A stretch of DNA of 64,000 bases from Undibacterium_A arcticum (GCF_042660705.1 NZ_JBHSUQ010000001.1), one strand, 5' to 3'. Numbered from the stretch's first letter, positions 19,001 through 28,956 are shown. The notes: generated from the sequence alone by a model not told the origin. Numbers and translations: made by a program.

Positions 19001-20287
19001 TTAGGCGTATGCGTGTTTGGCATCTTGAATGCCGGGCCGCGAATAGCGCGCTACGGACAGGTCGCCGGCGGGGATTGCCAATTTCTTGCCCGAGATGAGA
19101 TCGGATAGCAATTGTCCGGATCCGCATGACATGGTCCACCCGAGCGTGCCATGGCCGGTATTGAGGAACAGGTTTTTGACCTGCGTTGCGCCAACGATCG
19201 GGGTACCGTCGGGCGTCATTGGACGCAGGCCGGTCCAGAAGCTCGCCTTCGATGTGTCCCCGCCCCCCGGAAACAGATCGTTGACGACCAACTCGAGCGT
19301 TTCCCGCCGTCTCGGATTCAACGTCGTATTGAAGCCCGCAATTTCAGCCATGCCACCGATACGAATGCGATCGTCGAAGCGGGTAATGGCGATCTTGTAG
19401 GTCTCGTCGAGAATTGTGGAGGTCGGCGCGGCCTTCGGATCGACGATAGGTACCGTGATCGAATATCCCTTCATTGGATAGACCGGTATATCGACGATCG
19501 AATCGAGCAAGCCTCGCGAGTAGCTTCCCAACGCAACCACATAGGCATCGGCCTGCACCAGGCGTTTGTTGCATACGACACCCGAGATTTCGCCATTGCT
19601 CAGCGCAAGCGCATCGATTGCCGTGTTGTAATGGAACTGCACGCCAAGCGATTCGGCCATGCGGGCAAGGCGCGTGGTAAACAGCTGGCAGTCGCCGGTC
19701 TCATCGTTCGGCAGGCGCAGTCCGCCGACCAGCTTGTGCTTGACCGCCTCTAATCCGGGTTCGGCCCGTTTCAATTGATCGCGGGTCAGCAGCTCATACG
19801 GCACGCCGGCGTTTGTCAATACCTCGATATCCTTTGCTGCATTGTCGAACTGCTGCTGGGACCGGAACAGCTGCAGCGTGCCTTTCTGCCGGCCTTCGTA
19901 TTCAATGCCAACATCCGCGCGCAGCAGCCGGAAGCAGTCGCGGCTGTATTCTGCCAGCCGCACCATTCTTTCCTTGTTGACTGCGTATCTCGACGCACTG
20001 CAGTTAAGCAGCATCTGCCACATCCAGCGCAGTTGAAACGCGGTGCCGTCAGGCGTAATCGAGAGCGGGGCATGGCGCTGCACCAGCCATTTCAACGCCT
20101 TTAGTGGGACACCGGGCGCAGCCCAAGGCGCGGCGTAGCCGGGCGAAATCTGGCCGGCATTGGCAAAGCTGGTTTCCATCGCCGGCGCCGCCTGCCGGTC
20201 GATCACCGTTACTTCGTGGCCCGCTTTTGCGAGATAGTAAGCGCTGGTGATACCGACGACCCCACTGCCCAGAATAACGACGCGCAT
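19001..20287 (-). CDS. dadA: D-amino acid dehydrogenase, small subunit
   Basis: A 428-residue FAD enzyme that oxidises D-alanine and other D-amino acids at the membrane and passes electrons to quinone. The Rossmann motif [24 protein letters not shown] is at the very start, and the C-terminal [17 protein letters not shown] and [19 protein letters not shown] blocks match DadA. It heads the dadA-dadX operon and is divergent from an Lrp-type gene across an AT-rich 109-base interval. Confidence 0.95.
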   Translation of the reverse strand: MRVVILGSGVVGITSAYYLAKAGHEVTVIDRQAAPAMETSFANAGQISPGYAAPWAAPGVPLKALKWLVQRHAPLSITPDGTAFQLRWMWQMLLNCSASRYAVNKERMVRLAEYSRDCFRLLRADVGIEYEGRQKGTLQLFRSQQQFDNAAKDIEVLTNAGVPYELLTRDQLKRAEPGLEAVKHKLVGGLRLPNDETGDCQLFTTRLARMAESLGVQFHYNTAIDALALSNGEISGVVCNKRLVQADAYVVALGSYSRGLLDSIVDIPVYPMKGYSITVPIVDPKAAPTSTILDETYKIAITRFDDRIRIGGMAEIAGFNTTLNPRRRETLELVVNDLFPGGGDTSKASFWTGLRPMTPDGTPIVGATQVKNLFLNTGHGTLGWTMSCGSGQLLSDLISGKKLAIPAGDLSVARYSRPGIQDAKHAYA

Positions 20288-20396
20288 GTACTTTTCCTTA
20301 AAATTAAAATTGGTTAATGCATGGAATTTATAACTATGTTAAACGCATTCTTCTAGTATTATTTCGCTTATAAACTACAATTTTCAGTAATTAATC

Positions 20397-20888
20397 ATGC
20401 GAGTTCAAAGAGAATCGGTACGCTCCCTGGATAAGATCGACCGCCATATTTTGCGGCTTCTGCAGCAAGATGGCCGTCTGGCCATGAAGGAGCTGGCGGA
20501 AAAGGTCGGGCTGTCGATCACGCCCTGCATCGAACGCGTCAAGCGCATGGAACGCGATGGCGTCATCACCGGCTACTACGCGCGGGTTAGCCCGAGGGCA
20601 TTGGGAATCAACCTGCTGGTCTTCGTGGAAATCACGCTCAATCACAAATCAGCAAAGGCGTTTGAGCAGTTCCGGCACGAAGTGTTGCGCATTCCGGAAG
20701 TGATGGAATGCCATCTGGTGTCCGGCGATTTCGACTACCTGATCAAGGCAAGGATTCGCGAGATGGCCGAGTACCGCAAGCTGTTGGGAGATATGTTGCT
20801 GCAGCTGCCGGGCGCGGCGCAGTCAAAAAGCTACGTCGTGATGGAAGAAATAAAAGAGACGCTAGACTTGGCGGTGGAGAGCGCATGA
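20397..20888 (+). CDS. Lrp/AsnC-family regulator (probable dad operon regulator)
   Basis: A 163-residue protein with an N-terminal helix-turn-helix (LDKIDRHILRLLQQDGRLAM, then ELAEKVGLSITPCIERVKRM) and a C-terminal effector-binding RAM domain with GDFDYLIKARIREMAEY. This is the Lrp pattern. Lrp-type activators next to dadA respond to alanine in other proteobacteria, and this gene is divergent from dadA, so the same role is inferred. The AT-rich interval 20288-20396 is the probable binding region. Confidence 0.88.
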   Translation: MRVQRESVRSLDKIDRHILRLLQQDGRLAMKELAEKVGLSITPCIERVKRMERDGVITGYYARVSPRALGINLLVFVEITLNHKSAKAFEQFRHEVLRIPEVMECHLVSGDFDYLIKARIREMAEYRKLLGDMLLQLPGAAQSKSYVVMEEIKETLDLAVESA

Positions 20889-21226
20889 TGTCCGCGTATC
20901 GACGCCTGCCAGTACCGGCCGCGGTCCCTCGAAGATTTCGTCGTGCAGGCCAACGCGAATCGCCGACAGATCCTGGGAGCGATTGATGGCGCATGCTTGA
21001 TCGACTGCGCACGGGAGCCGGTTGAGGATCGTGCCTACACTGATGAAGAGGTAAAAAATCGCGCAGCAACTCTTTTACGCCTCGATAAAGGTCGTCAAGA
21101 AGAAAATTGCCGGCAAGGTCAAATGTGCCGAACTGGACCGAGCAGTTGCATCTAGCAGCGCGGAGTGCAGTGAGGCGCTTGATCATGCCGGCACCAAGCG
21201 AATCAGCGGAAATCTGGCCATGGCTT
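20889..21226. other. Region of unclear content
   Basis: About 340 bases between the Lrp-type gene and the NADH dehydrogenase. A 70-codon plus-strand frame at 20943-21155 (QANANRRQILGAIDGACLID) has no ribosome site and matches nothing I recognise. It may be a gene relic. Confidence 0.3.
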
Positions 21227-22531
21227 CTAATGCAACTTCACCGGCGGCGTGACTTTCGTGCGTATCCAGTGCGCCAGCATTTGCACGGCCATGCGCGAGA
21301 ATCCATGCAGCGACAGGACATGTTTCTGATAAAGGAGCTGATACAGCAGTCTTGCAATGCGTCCGCCTACCAATAATTCCCGGCGCCAAAAAGCTCCCAT
21401 CAAAACGCCGACCGCGGCAAACTTGCCGATAGAAACAAGCGACCCATAATCCCGGTAGCGAAAGTGCGGCAACGTATCGCGCCCGGGGCGGCCAAGTACC
21501 CGCGCCAGAAACAACGCCTGTTGATGTGCTACCTGCGCGCGCGGCGGGACAGCGCGTCCTCTGACCGGACATACATAACTGGAACAATCGCCGATGGCAA
21601 ATACATGTGGATCAAGATCGGTCTGCAAGCTATTGTTCACCAATATTTGTTTCGCTTTATTTAGGGACAGGCCCAGACGCGTGCATATATTCTGACCTTC
21701 CACACCAGCAACCCAGACTGTGATGTTCGAATCGTGGCGGCGCCCGCTACTGTCATGTACTGAATCGGCATCGACCCCTACCACCGTCGTCGTCGTACAG
21801 ACTTGCACGCCTAAGCGGCGCAAGTGCGCTGCAGCCGATTGCGACAGTTCCGAATTGAGATGGGGCAACAATCGCTCGCCGCTCTCAAGCAGTCGGATCC
21901 GTACCGCTTGGGAAGCCTCCACAGAATGGACGTTATATTCCGCAAGCGAGCGCACCGTATGGCAAAGTTCGGCCGCCAATTCCACCCCCGTCGCGCCGCC
22001 GCCGACAATCACGATATTCACCGCGGGATCGGGTAGTTCTCCGGTGGCGCGGCGGCTGCTAGCTTGCATGCAGCTCATGATGAAACGCTTGCGAAAGAAT
22101 TCTGCTTGGTGGACAGTGTCCAGAGTGAGCGAGTGCGCTGCCGCTCCTTGCACGTTAAAAAAATTGGTGACAGCGCCAAGCGCGAGCACCAGTTTGTCGT
22201 AATGGATGTGCCTCTTAAGAAGGGCTTCGCAGCCATCCTGAGGGCTGTATGCGTTCACTTCGATCGTATGCTTGAAGCGATCCAGGCAGATCATTTCGCC
22301 CCGGACGAACTGAAAATGATGATCGGCAGCCTGCGCCGCATATTCGATCTGATGCATGCCAGGATCAATTGTTCCTGAGGCCACCTCGTGCAGAAGCGGC
22401 TTCCAGAAATGCGTCGGTGCCCGGTCTATCAAGACGATCTTCGCTCGTTTCGATCTGCCCAATTGGTTGCCCAGACGAGTGGCAAGTTCGAGTCCGCCTG
22501 CCCCACCGCCCACAATGACAATAGTTTCCAT
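21227..22531 (-). CDS. ndh: Type II NADH dehydrogenase
   Basis: A 434-residue single-subunit NADH:quinone oxidoreductase, non-proton-pumping and peripheral on the inner membrane. FAD motif GGGAGGLELATRLG is at residues 8-21 and the NADH motif VIVGGGATGVELAAEL is near residue 173. VFAIGDCSSY near residue 320 is the second FAD contact. The C-terminal basic and hydrophobic stretch (FWRRELLVGGRIARLLYQLLYQKHVL) is the family membrane anchor. The gene is monocistronic and lies 59 bases downstream of the HAD gene. Confidence 0.92.
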   Translation of the reverse strand: METIVIVGGGAGGLELATRLGNQLGRSKRAKIVLIDRAPTHFWKPLLHEVASGTIDPGMHQIEYAAQAADHHFQFVRGEMICLDRFKHTIEVNAYSPQDGCEALLKRHIHYDKLVLALGAVTNFFNVQGAAAHSLTLDTVHQAEFFRKRFIMSCMQASSRRATGELPDPAVNIVIVGGGATGVELAAELCHTVRSLAEYNVHSVEASQAVRIRLLESGERLLPHLNSELSQSAAAHLRRLGVQVCTTTTVVGVDADSVHDSSGRRHDSNITVWVAGVEGQNICTRLGLSLNKAKQILVNNSLQTDLDPHVFAIGDCSSYVCPVRGRAVPPRAQVAHQQALFLARVLGRPGRDTLPHFRYRDYGSLVSIGKFAAVGVLMGAFWRRELLVGGRIARLLYQLLYQKHVLSLHGFSRMAVQMLAHWIRTKVTPPVKLH

Positions 22532-22590
22532 TTACGGCTCCGATCAATTTGGTTGTTCGTTTAGATATCTGAGAAAGGATTGGCGCTACA

Positions 22591-23382
22591 TCACGCGTGC
22601 ATACAGGCGTCGGCTGGTCTTTTCGGTACCGTCGCATGCTTGCTCTTGGCACCCCTGATGGTATTCAAGTGATCAAGGGTGAGGAATCGACTCTGCTTCT
22701 CGACGGACATCATTGAGCAAGCGCTCGGCTGAATCGGCATTTGTAAGTTCGGGCACCATAGCTTGGCGCGCGAGAAATTAGGGTATTCATGTGCGTGAGG
22801 CGATGCCGCCACCGTCCACATTCCAGAGCGCTGCGCCGCATCGAGCCCGGGGCCATCCGCGTCAATCGCGACGCAGCGGTGCAAATCGATAGCGAGTGTC
22901 CGCAGCACTAATCGATGCGGGCCGTTGTCTGGCGGAGCCTTAAAGTTCGCGTTGGTTACGGTGACAGAGAACATGCTGTGGAGGGCAGTACCGAATGCAT
23001 GTTCTAACAGGGCGGTCGCACTGCGCGTCGGCATTGCCGTGACGACGGCTAACTTGCACCCGCGGGCCAACGCATTATCGATCAGTTGCGCACAGCCGCC
23101 GTGCAGCATCGGGCCACGTGTCGCGACAAACTCATGGAATCGATTCTTCTCCGCCACTAATCGTGCCGCTTCATGGCTGTCAGAGGTCCGAAAGGATTGC
23201 CTTGTCATTTCCAGTATCGCGTGCGTCACCCCATGCTGTCGCACGGCGGCGCGGAGCTGCTGTACGGACCAGCGAAGGTCAAGGCCGCAGCTCTTAAACG
23301 CGGCGTTGCACGACCATAGATGCGCTTCTTCCGTATCAAACATCACGCCGTCTAATCCAAGTGTGAGTAACTCGATTCCCAT
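22591..23382 (-). CDS. HAD-superfamily protein, CbbY/phosphoglycolate-phosphatase-like, nucleophile missing
   Basis: About 263 residues from the ATG at 23382, which has a strong GAGGAAG ribosome site. HAD motifs are recognisable: LLTLGLDGVMFDTEE (motif I), VVTAMP (motif II), KAPPDNGPHRLVL (motif III) and CVAIDADGPG (motif IV). In motif I the family reads DxDG with the first Asp as the phosphorylated nucleophile; here it is Gly (GLDG). The protein should therefore lack normal phosphatase activity. It is divergent from a CbbR-like regulator, the arrangement of cbbY in carbon-fixation loci, but no RuBisCO or other Calvin-cycle gene is here. Confidence 0.7.
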   Translation of the reverse strand: MGIELLTLGLDGVMFDTEEAHLWSCNAAFKSCGLDLRWSVQQLRAAVRQHGVTHAILEMTRQSFRTSDSHEAARLVAEKNRFHEFVATRGPMLHGGCAQLIDNALARGCKLAVVTAMPTRSATALLEHAFGTALHSMFSVTVTNANFKAPPDNGPHRLVLRTLAIDLHRCVAIDADGPGLDAAQRSGMWTVAASPHAHEYPNFSRAKLWCPNLQMPIQPSACSMMSVEKQSRFLTLDHLNTIRGAKSKHATVPKRPADACMHA

Positions 23383-23432
23383 ATCTTCCTCTGCAAGCTG
23401 CGCTGACAAACAGTGCATTAACGCGTTATTGC

Positions 23433-23450
23433 TTAGCCGTTCACTGCTAA
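23433..23450. promoter_or_regulatory. Candidate CbbR-type operator
   Basis: TTAGC-N8-GCTAA is a perfect dyad in the interval between the HAD gene and the LysR gene. It contains the TTA...TAA outline of CbbR-type sites. Confidence 0.45.
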
Positions 23451-23512
23451 TATAAGGTAGATGAATGCGAAAGAAAAATCAGGTTTTTTAGACAATTGAT
23501 AAGGTATTGCTT

Positions 23513-24496
23513 ATGTATCATGCGAGCTTCAAACAGTTGCAAGCGCTGCTTCAGGTCGCCAGGCATGAAAGCGTCACCAGAGCGGCGGACGCGCTGCATG
23601 TCACTCAGCCGGCAGTCTCGCTGCAGCTCAAGCTGTTGGAAGACGTTGCCGGCACACCATTAACACGAAAGCAAGGCCGAGGAATCCAACTGACTGCTGC
23701 CGGTGACGTGATGGTGGGTTATGCAGAGCGCATATTGCGGTTGTGGGAAGAGGCCGCCGATGAGGTTGCGGCGCTGAAAGGGGTGATTAGCGGAACGCTG
23801 CGCGTGGGAGCAGTCACCACGGCTGAGCATCTGCTTCCAGCCATGCTTGTCAACTTCACCACAGAACGACCAAATGTGCGCATCAAGCTGCAAGTTGGGA
23901 ACCGTCCCGAAATCATCAACCTGTTGACCCGGCACGAAATTGACCTCGCGATTATGGGCACGCCGCCGCGCGAACTGCGGACCAATGCGGTGCGTTTTGC
24001 GCGGCATCCGATGGCGTTCGTGGCCAGCCCTGGTCATGCGCTGATGAAGAAGAGGCAGGTGTCGCTTGCAGACGTAACGGAAGAAAATTTGCTGGTACGG
24101 GAACGCGGTTCGGGGACCCGCACCGCAGTTGAACGACTGTACAAGGATGCCGGATTATCCTTGCGAATCGGCTCTGAGTTATCTAGTAACGAAGCAATTA
24201 AGAGAATGACAGCGGCAGGTCTGGGTGTCGCCTTCCTCTCAGTGCACGCATGCACCCTTGAGTTCGAAACCGGTTTGCTGCGTCTGCTTCCGATCCCGGA
24301 AAACCCGGTCGTTGCCGATTGGCATGTGATGCATTTGACCGGCAAGCCAATTCCAACCGTCGCTGCAGCATTTCAAGAGTTTGTCATCGAGAAGGGGCAG
24401 GAAGTGGTGCACCAGGAACTGGAGGGATTTCACAAGAATCTGGCCAAACTGCACACGTCGCAGCCAACCGTTAGCAAGAATTTGCGCGGCCGATAG
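23513..24496 (+). CDS. LysR-family regulator, CbbR-like
   Basis: A 327-residue LysR protein. The helix-turn-helix FKQLQALLQVARHESVTRAA and ALHVTQPAVSLQLKLLED is the CbbR/CysB-like type, and the effector domain includes LRVGAVTTAEHLLPAML and NLLVRERGSGTRTAVERL, both typical of CbbR. The ATG at 23513 has AAGG upstream. CbbR proteins activate carbon-fixation genes elsewhere; here the neighbour is only a CbbY-like gene, so the present role is unknown. Confidence 0.82.
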   Translation: MYHASFKQLQALLQVARHESVTRAADALHVTQPAVSLQLKLLEDVAGTPLTRKQGRGIQLTAAGDVMVGYAERILRLWEEAADEVAALKGVISGTLRVGAVTTAEHLLPAMLVNFTTERPNVRIKLQVGNRPEIINLLTRHEIDLAIMGTPPRELRTNAVRFARHPMAFVASPGHALMKKRQVSLADVTEENLLVRERGSGTRTAVERLYKDAGLSLRIGSELSSNEAIKRMTAAGLGVAFLSVHACTLEFETGLLRLLPIPENPVVADWHVMHLTGKPIPTVAAAFQEFVIEKGQEVVHQELEGFHKNLAKLHTSQPTVSKNLRGR

Positions 24497-24552
24497 GATC
24501 TTGCGGAAAACCAAAACCCGATCTTTGGACATGCTGAGCGGCTCGGGCCGCA

Positions 24553-25403
24553 TCAAGCCAGCATTTCCATTTGATAGCGAATTCGATCTTCCTCCTCCTG
24601 ACGCGCCAGCTCAATTTCGCGTATCACCGCACCCACATCCGCAGGCGCTTTAGGGGCCGCGACCAGGCCGCTCAGCGGCATATCGGGTGTCAGCAAGCCA
24701 GCCTGGTACAAGTCCCAGATCTCCTTGCCGTACTGACTGCTCAGCAGCTCAGGCGCAAAGGTGCCGAAAAAATTAGCCAGGTTGGTCACATCGCGTTCCA
24801 GCATCGACGCTGCAACGCTGCTGCCGGCTGCGTCGATCGCCTGCGGCAAATCGATGATCACCGGGCCGTGTGCGTCGACCAGGATGTTGTACTCCGACAG
24901 GTCGCCATGAATTACGCCGGCACACAGCATCAGCACCACCTGTTGCAACAACATCGCATGGAATTCCAGCGCCAGCTCACGGCTCAATGCCACATCGTTC
25001 AAGCGCGGCGCGGCGTTGCCGTCCGCATCCGTCACTAGCTCCATCAATAGCACGCCCTCGAAGCAGATGTAAGGCCTGGGGACACGCACACCGGCAGCAG
25101 CCAATCGATACAAGGCATCGACCTCGGCGTTTTGCCACACTTCTTCCGCCATCTTGCGCCCATAACGCGTGCCCTTTCCATGGCCCGCGCCTGCCGGCTA
25201 TTTTTGACCCGCCGGCCTTCCTGATACGCCACCGCCTGATGAAAGCTACGCTGGGTCGCCTCCTTATACACCTTGGCGCAACGTATATCGTCACCACAAC
25301 GCACCACATACACTGTCGCTTCCTTGCCGCTCATCAGTTGGCGCATGACTTCGTCGATCAGGCCTTCTTCAACCAGGGGCTGGATTCTTTTTGGGGTTTT
25401 CAT
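24553..25403 (-). CDS. RIO-type serine/threonine protein kinase, frameshifted
   Basis: A RIO1-like atypical kinase of about 283 residues: ATP-site region LMSGKEATVYVVRCGDDIRCAKVYKE in outline, the catalytic loop HGDLSEYNILVD and the metal loop IDLPQAID. The frame breaks at CCC 25172-25174; one more base restores MERGTRYGRKMAEEVWQNAE. Bacterial RIO kinases are widespread in beta-proteobacteria but their substrates are poorly known. The start at 25403 (MKTPKRIQPLVEEG) matches family N-termini; an upstream ATG at 25439 is possible. Confidence 0.82.
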
Positions 25404-26011
25404 AATGATTGCCGAATTGGCATTGACCTTCGGTGTCATGGTGATGGTGCGGATAATCGCCAACGGAGCCGGGATTTCCAGGCGCGGCGACGGTGTGGTC
25501 AAGGTTCTGCTGTTCGCCGGCCCTCGATGAATCTGCCCTGCTTTCTTCTGCGTTGCCGCGAATGACTGCAAGGGAACCAAGGATGGGGTGCGTTCAAGGC
25601 GGCCAGCCCCTTAGTCAACCAACACGCCAAACCGTTGCTGACCAATGGCGGCGGCCTGGTTGCCGTGGCGCTCAGGCGGCTCATGAGCGGGCCAGCCAGC
25701 TTAGCGCCAGTCCGGCAGTATACAGCGCATTGCCGACGGACCTTCCGTATACGGCTGCGGTCCAACCCATTCTACAGAACCGCGCGCCACGGATCACCAT
25801 TGTTGGCGTCGCTCCACTTCTGACAAAGCACCGAAATTTCTTTGACCCAAGCATCAGGTTGATGACCGTTGCCGGCATTGGGATGGTCAGGATTCGACCT
25901 GGGGCAGGCGAGCTTTGACATCTGGGTCAATGCTCGGCTGGCCGCAACAGCTATGCGCACCTGGAATTTACAGACCGGCTTGTTCGCATCGCGTGCGGGA
26001 AGCCTTGGCAG
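25404..26011. other. Six hundred bases without a clear gene
   Basis: Short frames occur on both strands. The most protein-like is on the minus strand at 25772-25915 (ending WVKEISVLCQKWSDANNGDP), but it lacks a ribosome site. Nothing here can be assigned. Confidence 0.3.
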
Positions 26012-26426
26012 TCATGCGCGCGACGAAACGGTCTTGATGACAGTCACGCGGCTGATGAGAAACTCGCCGTCCACCACCGTTCGATGCGGCATGCCGACCA
26101 CATTGAAACCGGGACCGCCGTCATCAAACCAAGTTTGTGCCAATGCGTCAAATTCCTGCGGTTTCATGCGCAACATCTGCGCGCTGATGACGAACGTCGC
26201 GCCGTCCTTCTGCTTTTTCACAAAATCGTCGATCCCGGCCAATTCTTTCCCCTGTCTTGCGATGGTTGTGCCTTTTCCTCCGCCCGTGCGCTCCGCAGCG
26301 GGTTGCTCAGTGTAGTCGCAAATTCACTTCCAATGGGTACGCAGCACGGACCAAACGTACCAGGAATCAGGATCAGATCCGCCCAGGCGACATTTTCTTG
26401 CCATCCAGCGTCAGGTTGACCGACAT
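26012..26426 (-). CDS. Hypothetical protein, partner of DUF900-like hydrolase, frameshifted
   Basis: Three frames join into one plausible protein of about 138 residues if single A insertions are made near 26404-26407 and 26246-26248 on the plus-strand T-runs: MSVNLTLDGKKN, then ADLILIPGTFGPCCVPIGS, then DDFVKKQKDGATFVISAQM and MPHRTVVDGEFLISRVTVIK. No membrane or signal segment is seen and the family is not recognised. It starts 32 bases after the stop of the hydrolase gene, so the two are probably expressed together. The alternative is a TTG-started 76-residue protein at 26012-26242, which has a good AGGGGA site. Confidence 0.45.
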
Positions 26427-26457
26427 GTCCAACAATGATGACTTGCGGCGGATAGAA

Positions 26458-27434
26458 TTATTTGGGACGCGTCAGTTTGAACCGACTTCCAGTGCCCACG
26501 CGGGTGTCGAAGGCACTGCGATCGACACCGATCATGGTATTCATCAGGTCGCGGGTAAACACCAAATTTCCGAAATACCACGAGTGGCTTTTCATGCCCA
26601 TGATAGGACTTGGTTGGTCGGGCGCGAGTATTGTTGCATCTGATACCAGCTGGTTGTAATAGTCCGAGCAGTCAACATTCACGGCAATACCAGGCGCGTC
26701 ATCTGGCAGTCCGATCCTGCCGGCCCTGGGTGCCACACCCATCCTCTTGACGTTGGAAATGCCGAGTGCTTCATCAAATTTGTTTGAATAATTTGTCAGA
26801 CGCAGACAATGGCGATAGAGTGACGCGGTCCCACTGTCACCCTCCGACATTGATGCGGAAGACACGTCGCCAGCAGCAAACATGATTTGACTGACATTCC
26901 AGGATCCATTCGGCAATTGGGAATCATCGGCATCATCAAACGCTTCCCGGATCACATACGCGCCGACTGAATGGCCTAGCAAATGGATATTTATAGGGCA
27001 ATCAGGTGTTTGAACTTCAGACAAATACCGGATGCCGTCGTTGACCAATTGAAACGATGTCAACTTCGCTTTGTGTCGGTCGGCCAGATATGCCAAGGCT
27101 TGGTTGCCGCACGGCCAATCGTACGAAACAACAACCCCTTTAAAGCCCATGCCGTTTAAATCTTCCGATAATCGGCGGTGACGGTCAATCACTTCTTGCT
27201 CATTGATATTGTAGCCATGAGCAATAAACAAGATATCGCCACGCGCTTCTTTTTGGAGTTCTTCCAGCTACCTGCCGCCCGCACCGCCTTAAACCACTTG
27301 TCTGCTTTTACCTCATGGTCAGGAGAAGGATTTTCGTTTTTTGGTACAAATAGAAAACGTGTTTGCCCTACCTCATCGGTAAATTTTTTCCCTGCAACAG
27401 CGCGTACGGACATCACATAATCTATTTGTGCCAT
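26458..27434 (-). CDS. Alpha/beta hydrolase (DUF900-like), frameshifted
   Basis: An alpha/beta-hydrolase of about 325 residues with the oxyanion region FIAHGYNINEQE and the nucleophile elbow GHSVGAYV. The DUF900-type N-terminal part lies in another frame; one added G at 27239-27240 gives RVGDILFIAHGYN and joins them. No signal peptide is visible. DUF900 members are uncharacterised serine hydrolases. The pairing with a small unknown downstream protein would fit an effector-immunity or enzyme-partner unit, but no secretion genes are nearby. Confidence 0.65.
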
Positions 27435-27509
27435 GTCGAGATCACCCTTTGTTTTGATCATTATAAATGACCGAACTTCTCTCTCGACGCACGGGCTCAG
27501 GTCGAGATA

Positions 27510-28358
27510 TTACGGCGCAACCACCTCCACGCCATGCCTGGCAAAAATTTTAGCCATCTCGCCGGAGGAAACCAAATCATTGGTTGCGTCTTGTAATAAT
27601 TTGGCGAGTTCGGTGGCATCCTTCTTCACCGCCATGCCGACCACCCAGCCTTTGCGTGGCAAGCGGGGAAACACGACCTCACTCATCTGGTAATTGGGGT
27701 CTTTTCTTAAAACCGATTCTATTTCTGATCGGTTGGCGACTACCCCATCCAACTCGCCTGCCTTGAGTTTTTCAAGTGCCTCCGTCGCAGTCGAATAGAT
27801 TTTCACGTTCTCCCGAAACTTGCCATCTTCCGCGCCGAGGAGCAACACTGCAGCGATCGAAACCTTTTCGACACCAATGTTCTTACCTGCGATCGAATCG
27901 AGATTATCAAACCGCGGCACCTTGCGTGTATCGCGCACCAGACGCACCGTCTCTCGATGATATGGTGCGAAAATTTCGACCTTGTCATTTTGCTGCATCA
28001 GCCGCTGGTCTACCGGAACATGCAGCAGAACATCGGCCGGGCCATAGCCCAGATAGTGTCCTTTCCACACCATGTTACGCAAGTCATCGCCCACATCATC
28101 ACCGGCGGGAAAGGGCAGCAAACTCAGCTGCAGCCCTATTTTTTTCGCCAGTGCCGCCGCCAGATCAATATCAATGCCGCCATCGTTCGCGGAAAACGGT
28201 GCAAAGTCCTTATAGACAGCCACCTTCAACACGCCGGACTGTTTGATTTTCAAAAAATCAGCGTCAGCTCGTGCAGGCGAGGCAATGCATAGGACCAAGC
28301 ATATTGGCGATAACATCGCCGCAAGGGTCCTGCAACAGAAATTGCGCATGGTGTGCAC
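27510..28358 (-). CDS. Periplasmic solute-binding-like protein of PQQ alcohol oxidation (MxaJ/XoxJ type)
   Basis: A 282-residue family 3 extracellular binding protein with a signal peptide (TLAAMLSPICLVLCIASPARA). The mature protein begins FLKIKQSGVLKVAVYKDFAPF, then GIDIDLAAALAKKIGLQL and GKNIGVEKVSIAAVLLLG. It is 67 bases downstream of the cytochrome c550 gene and lacks ABC permease partners. Proteins of this fold (MxaJ, XoxJ) accompany quinoprotein dehydrogenases and act on the dehydrogenase rather than in uptake, which is the likely role here. Confidence 0.8.
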   Translation of the reverse strand: MHTMRNFCCRTLAAMLSPICLVLCIASPARADADFLKIKQSGVLKVAVYKDFAPFSANDGGIDIDLAAALAKKIGLQLSLLPFPAGDDVGDDLRNMVWKGHYLGYGPADVLLHVPVDQRLMQQNDKVEIFAPYHRETVRLVRDTRKVPRFDNLDSIAGKNIGVEKVSIAAVLLLGAEDGKFRENVKIYSTATEALEKLKAGELDGVVANRSEIESVLRKDPNYQMSEVVFPRLPRKGWVVGMAVKKDATELAKLLQDATNDLVSSGEMAKIFARHGVEVVAP

Positions 28359-28425
28359 CCTATTCTTTTATGTTTGCGATCGTTTGCTCATGGCCGCGCT
28401 GGGCTCATATGAGCTGCGCGGTTGG

Positions 28426-28896
28426 TTATTTGATTTCCCGCAAAGTCTCGAGATAGGCCTTGATGGACCACATTGCTTCCTGATTCAGGAAACCTTCGAA
28501 CGGTGGCATGTATACGGCGCCATTGCGGACCTTCCCATGGCGAATGGATGTCAGGAAATATTTATCCGTTTCCTTATAGCAAGCTTGTTTTTTCGCGTCA
28601 GCCTTCAGATCCGTGCAATCTCGATCCAATAGCCGCAAATCCGGCGCGATACCGCCGGATTGCGCCTGCAGTCCATGGCAACGCGCGCAATTTTCAGCAT
28701 ATGCAGATGTCCCTATTTTCACCGCCTCCTTCTGGCCGCGATAGGGGTTTTCCTCGCGCCATACCGGCCCAAGCACAGGCAATGTTTTAGTGTCTACTGC
28801 TTGCGGCGTCACGGCACCGTGCGCAGACGCAAATGATGGCGCCAATGCAACAGCCAACAAAGAGCAACCATAAATTACGCATTTAATCTTGTTCAT
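28426..28896 (-). CDS. pedF: Cytochrome c550, electron acceptor of quinoprotein dehydrogenase (PedF-like)
   Basis: A 156-residue secreted monohaem cytochrome c. Signal peptide ends near SFASA, the haem site is CARCH at residues 70-74 and the distal ligand is probably M130 in GAVYMPPFEG. Extra cysteines (DCTDLKADAKKQACY) are characteristic of PedF-type cytochromes. It takes electrons from the PQQ alcohol dehydrogenase in the periplasm. GAGGAGA precedes the ATG and a near-perfect sigma-54 promoter lies 45-60 bases upstream. Confidence 0.88.
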   Translation of the reverse strand: MNKIKCVIYGCSLLAVALAPSFASAHGAVTPQAVDTKTLPVLGPVWREENPYRGQKEAVKIGTSAYAENCARCHGLQAQSGGIAPDLRLLDRDCTDLKADAKKQACYKETDKYFLTSIRHGKVRNGAVYMPPFEGFLNQEAMWSIKAYLETLREIK

Positions 28897-28939
28897 ACAA
28901 TCTCCTCGGCAAAGTTTTTTACAGAATGAGGAGGTAGAG

Positions 28940-28956
28940 GCAATTGTCGTGCCAAG
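28940..28956 (-). promoter_or_regulatory. Sigma-54 promoter of the cytochrome c550 operon
   Basis: On the minus strand TTGGCACGACAATTGCC has the -24 GG and -12 GC exactly ten bases apart and matches the YTGGCACGRNNNTTGCW consensus at all but the last base. It directs transcription of the cytochrome and the binding protein. Confidence 0.85.

Noticed and set aside
20943..21155. 70-codon plus-strand frame after the Lrp-type gene
   Set aside because: No ribosome site; it could be a relic but cannot be supported as a gene.
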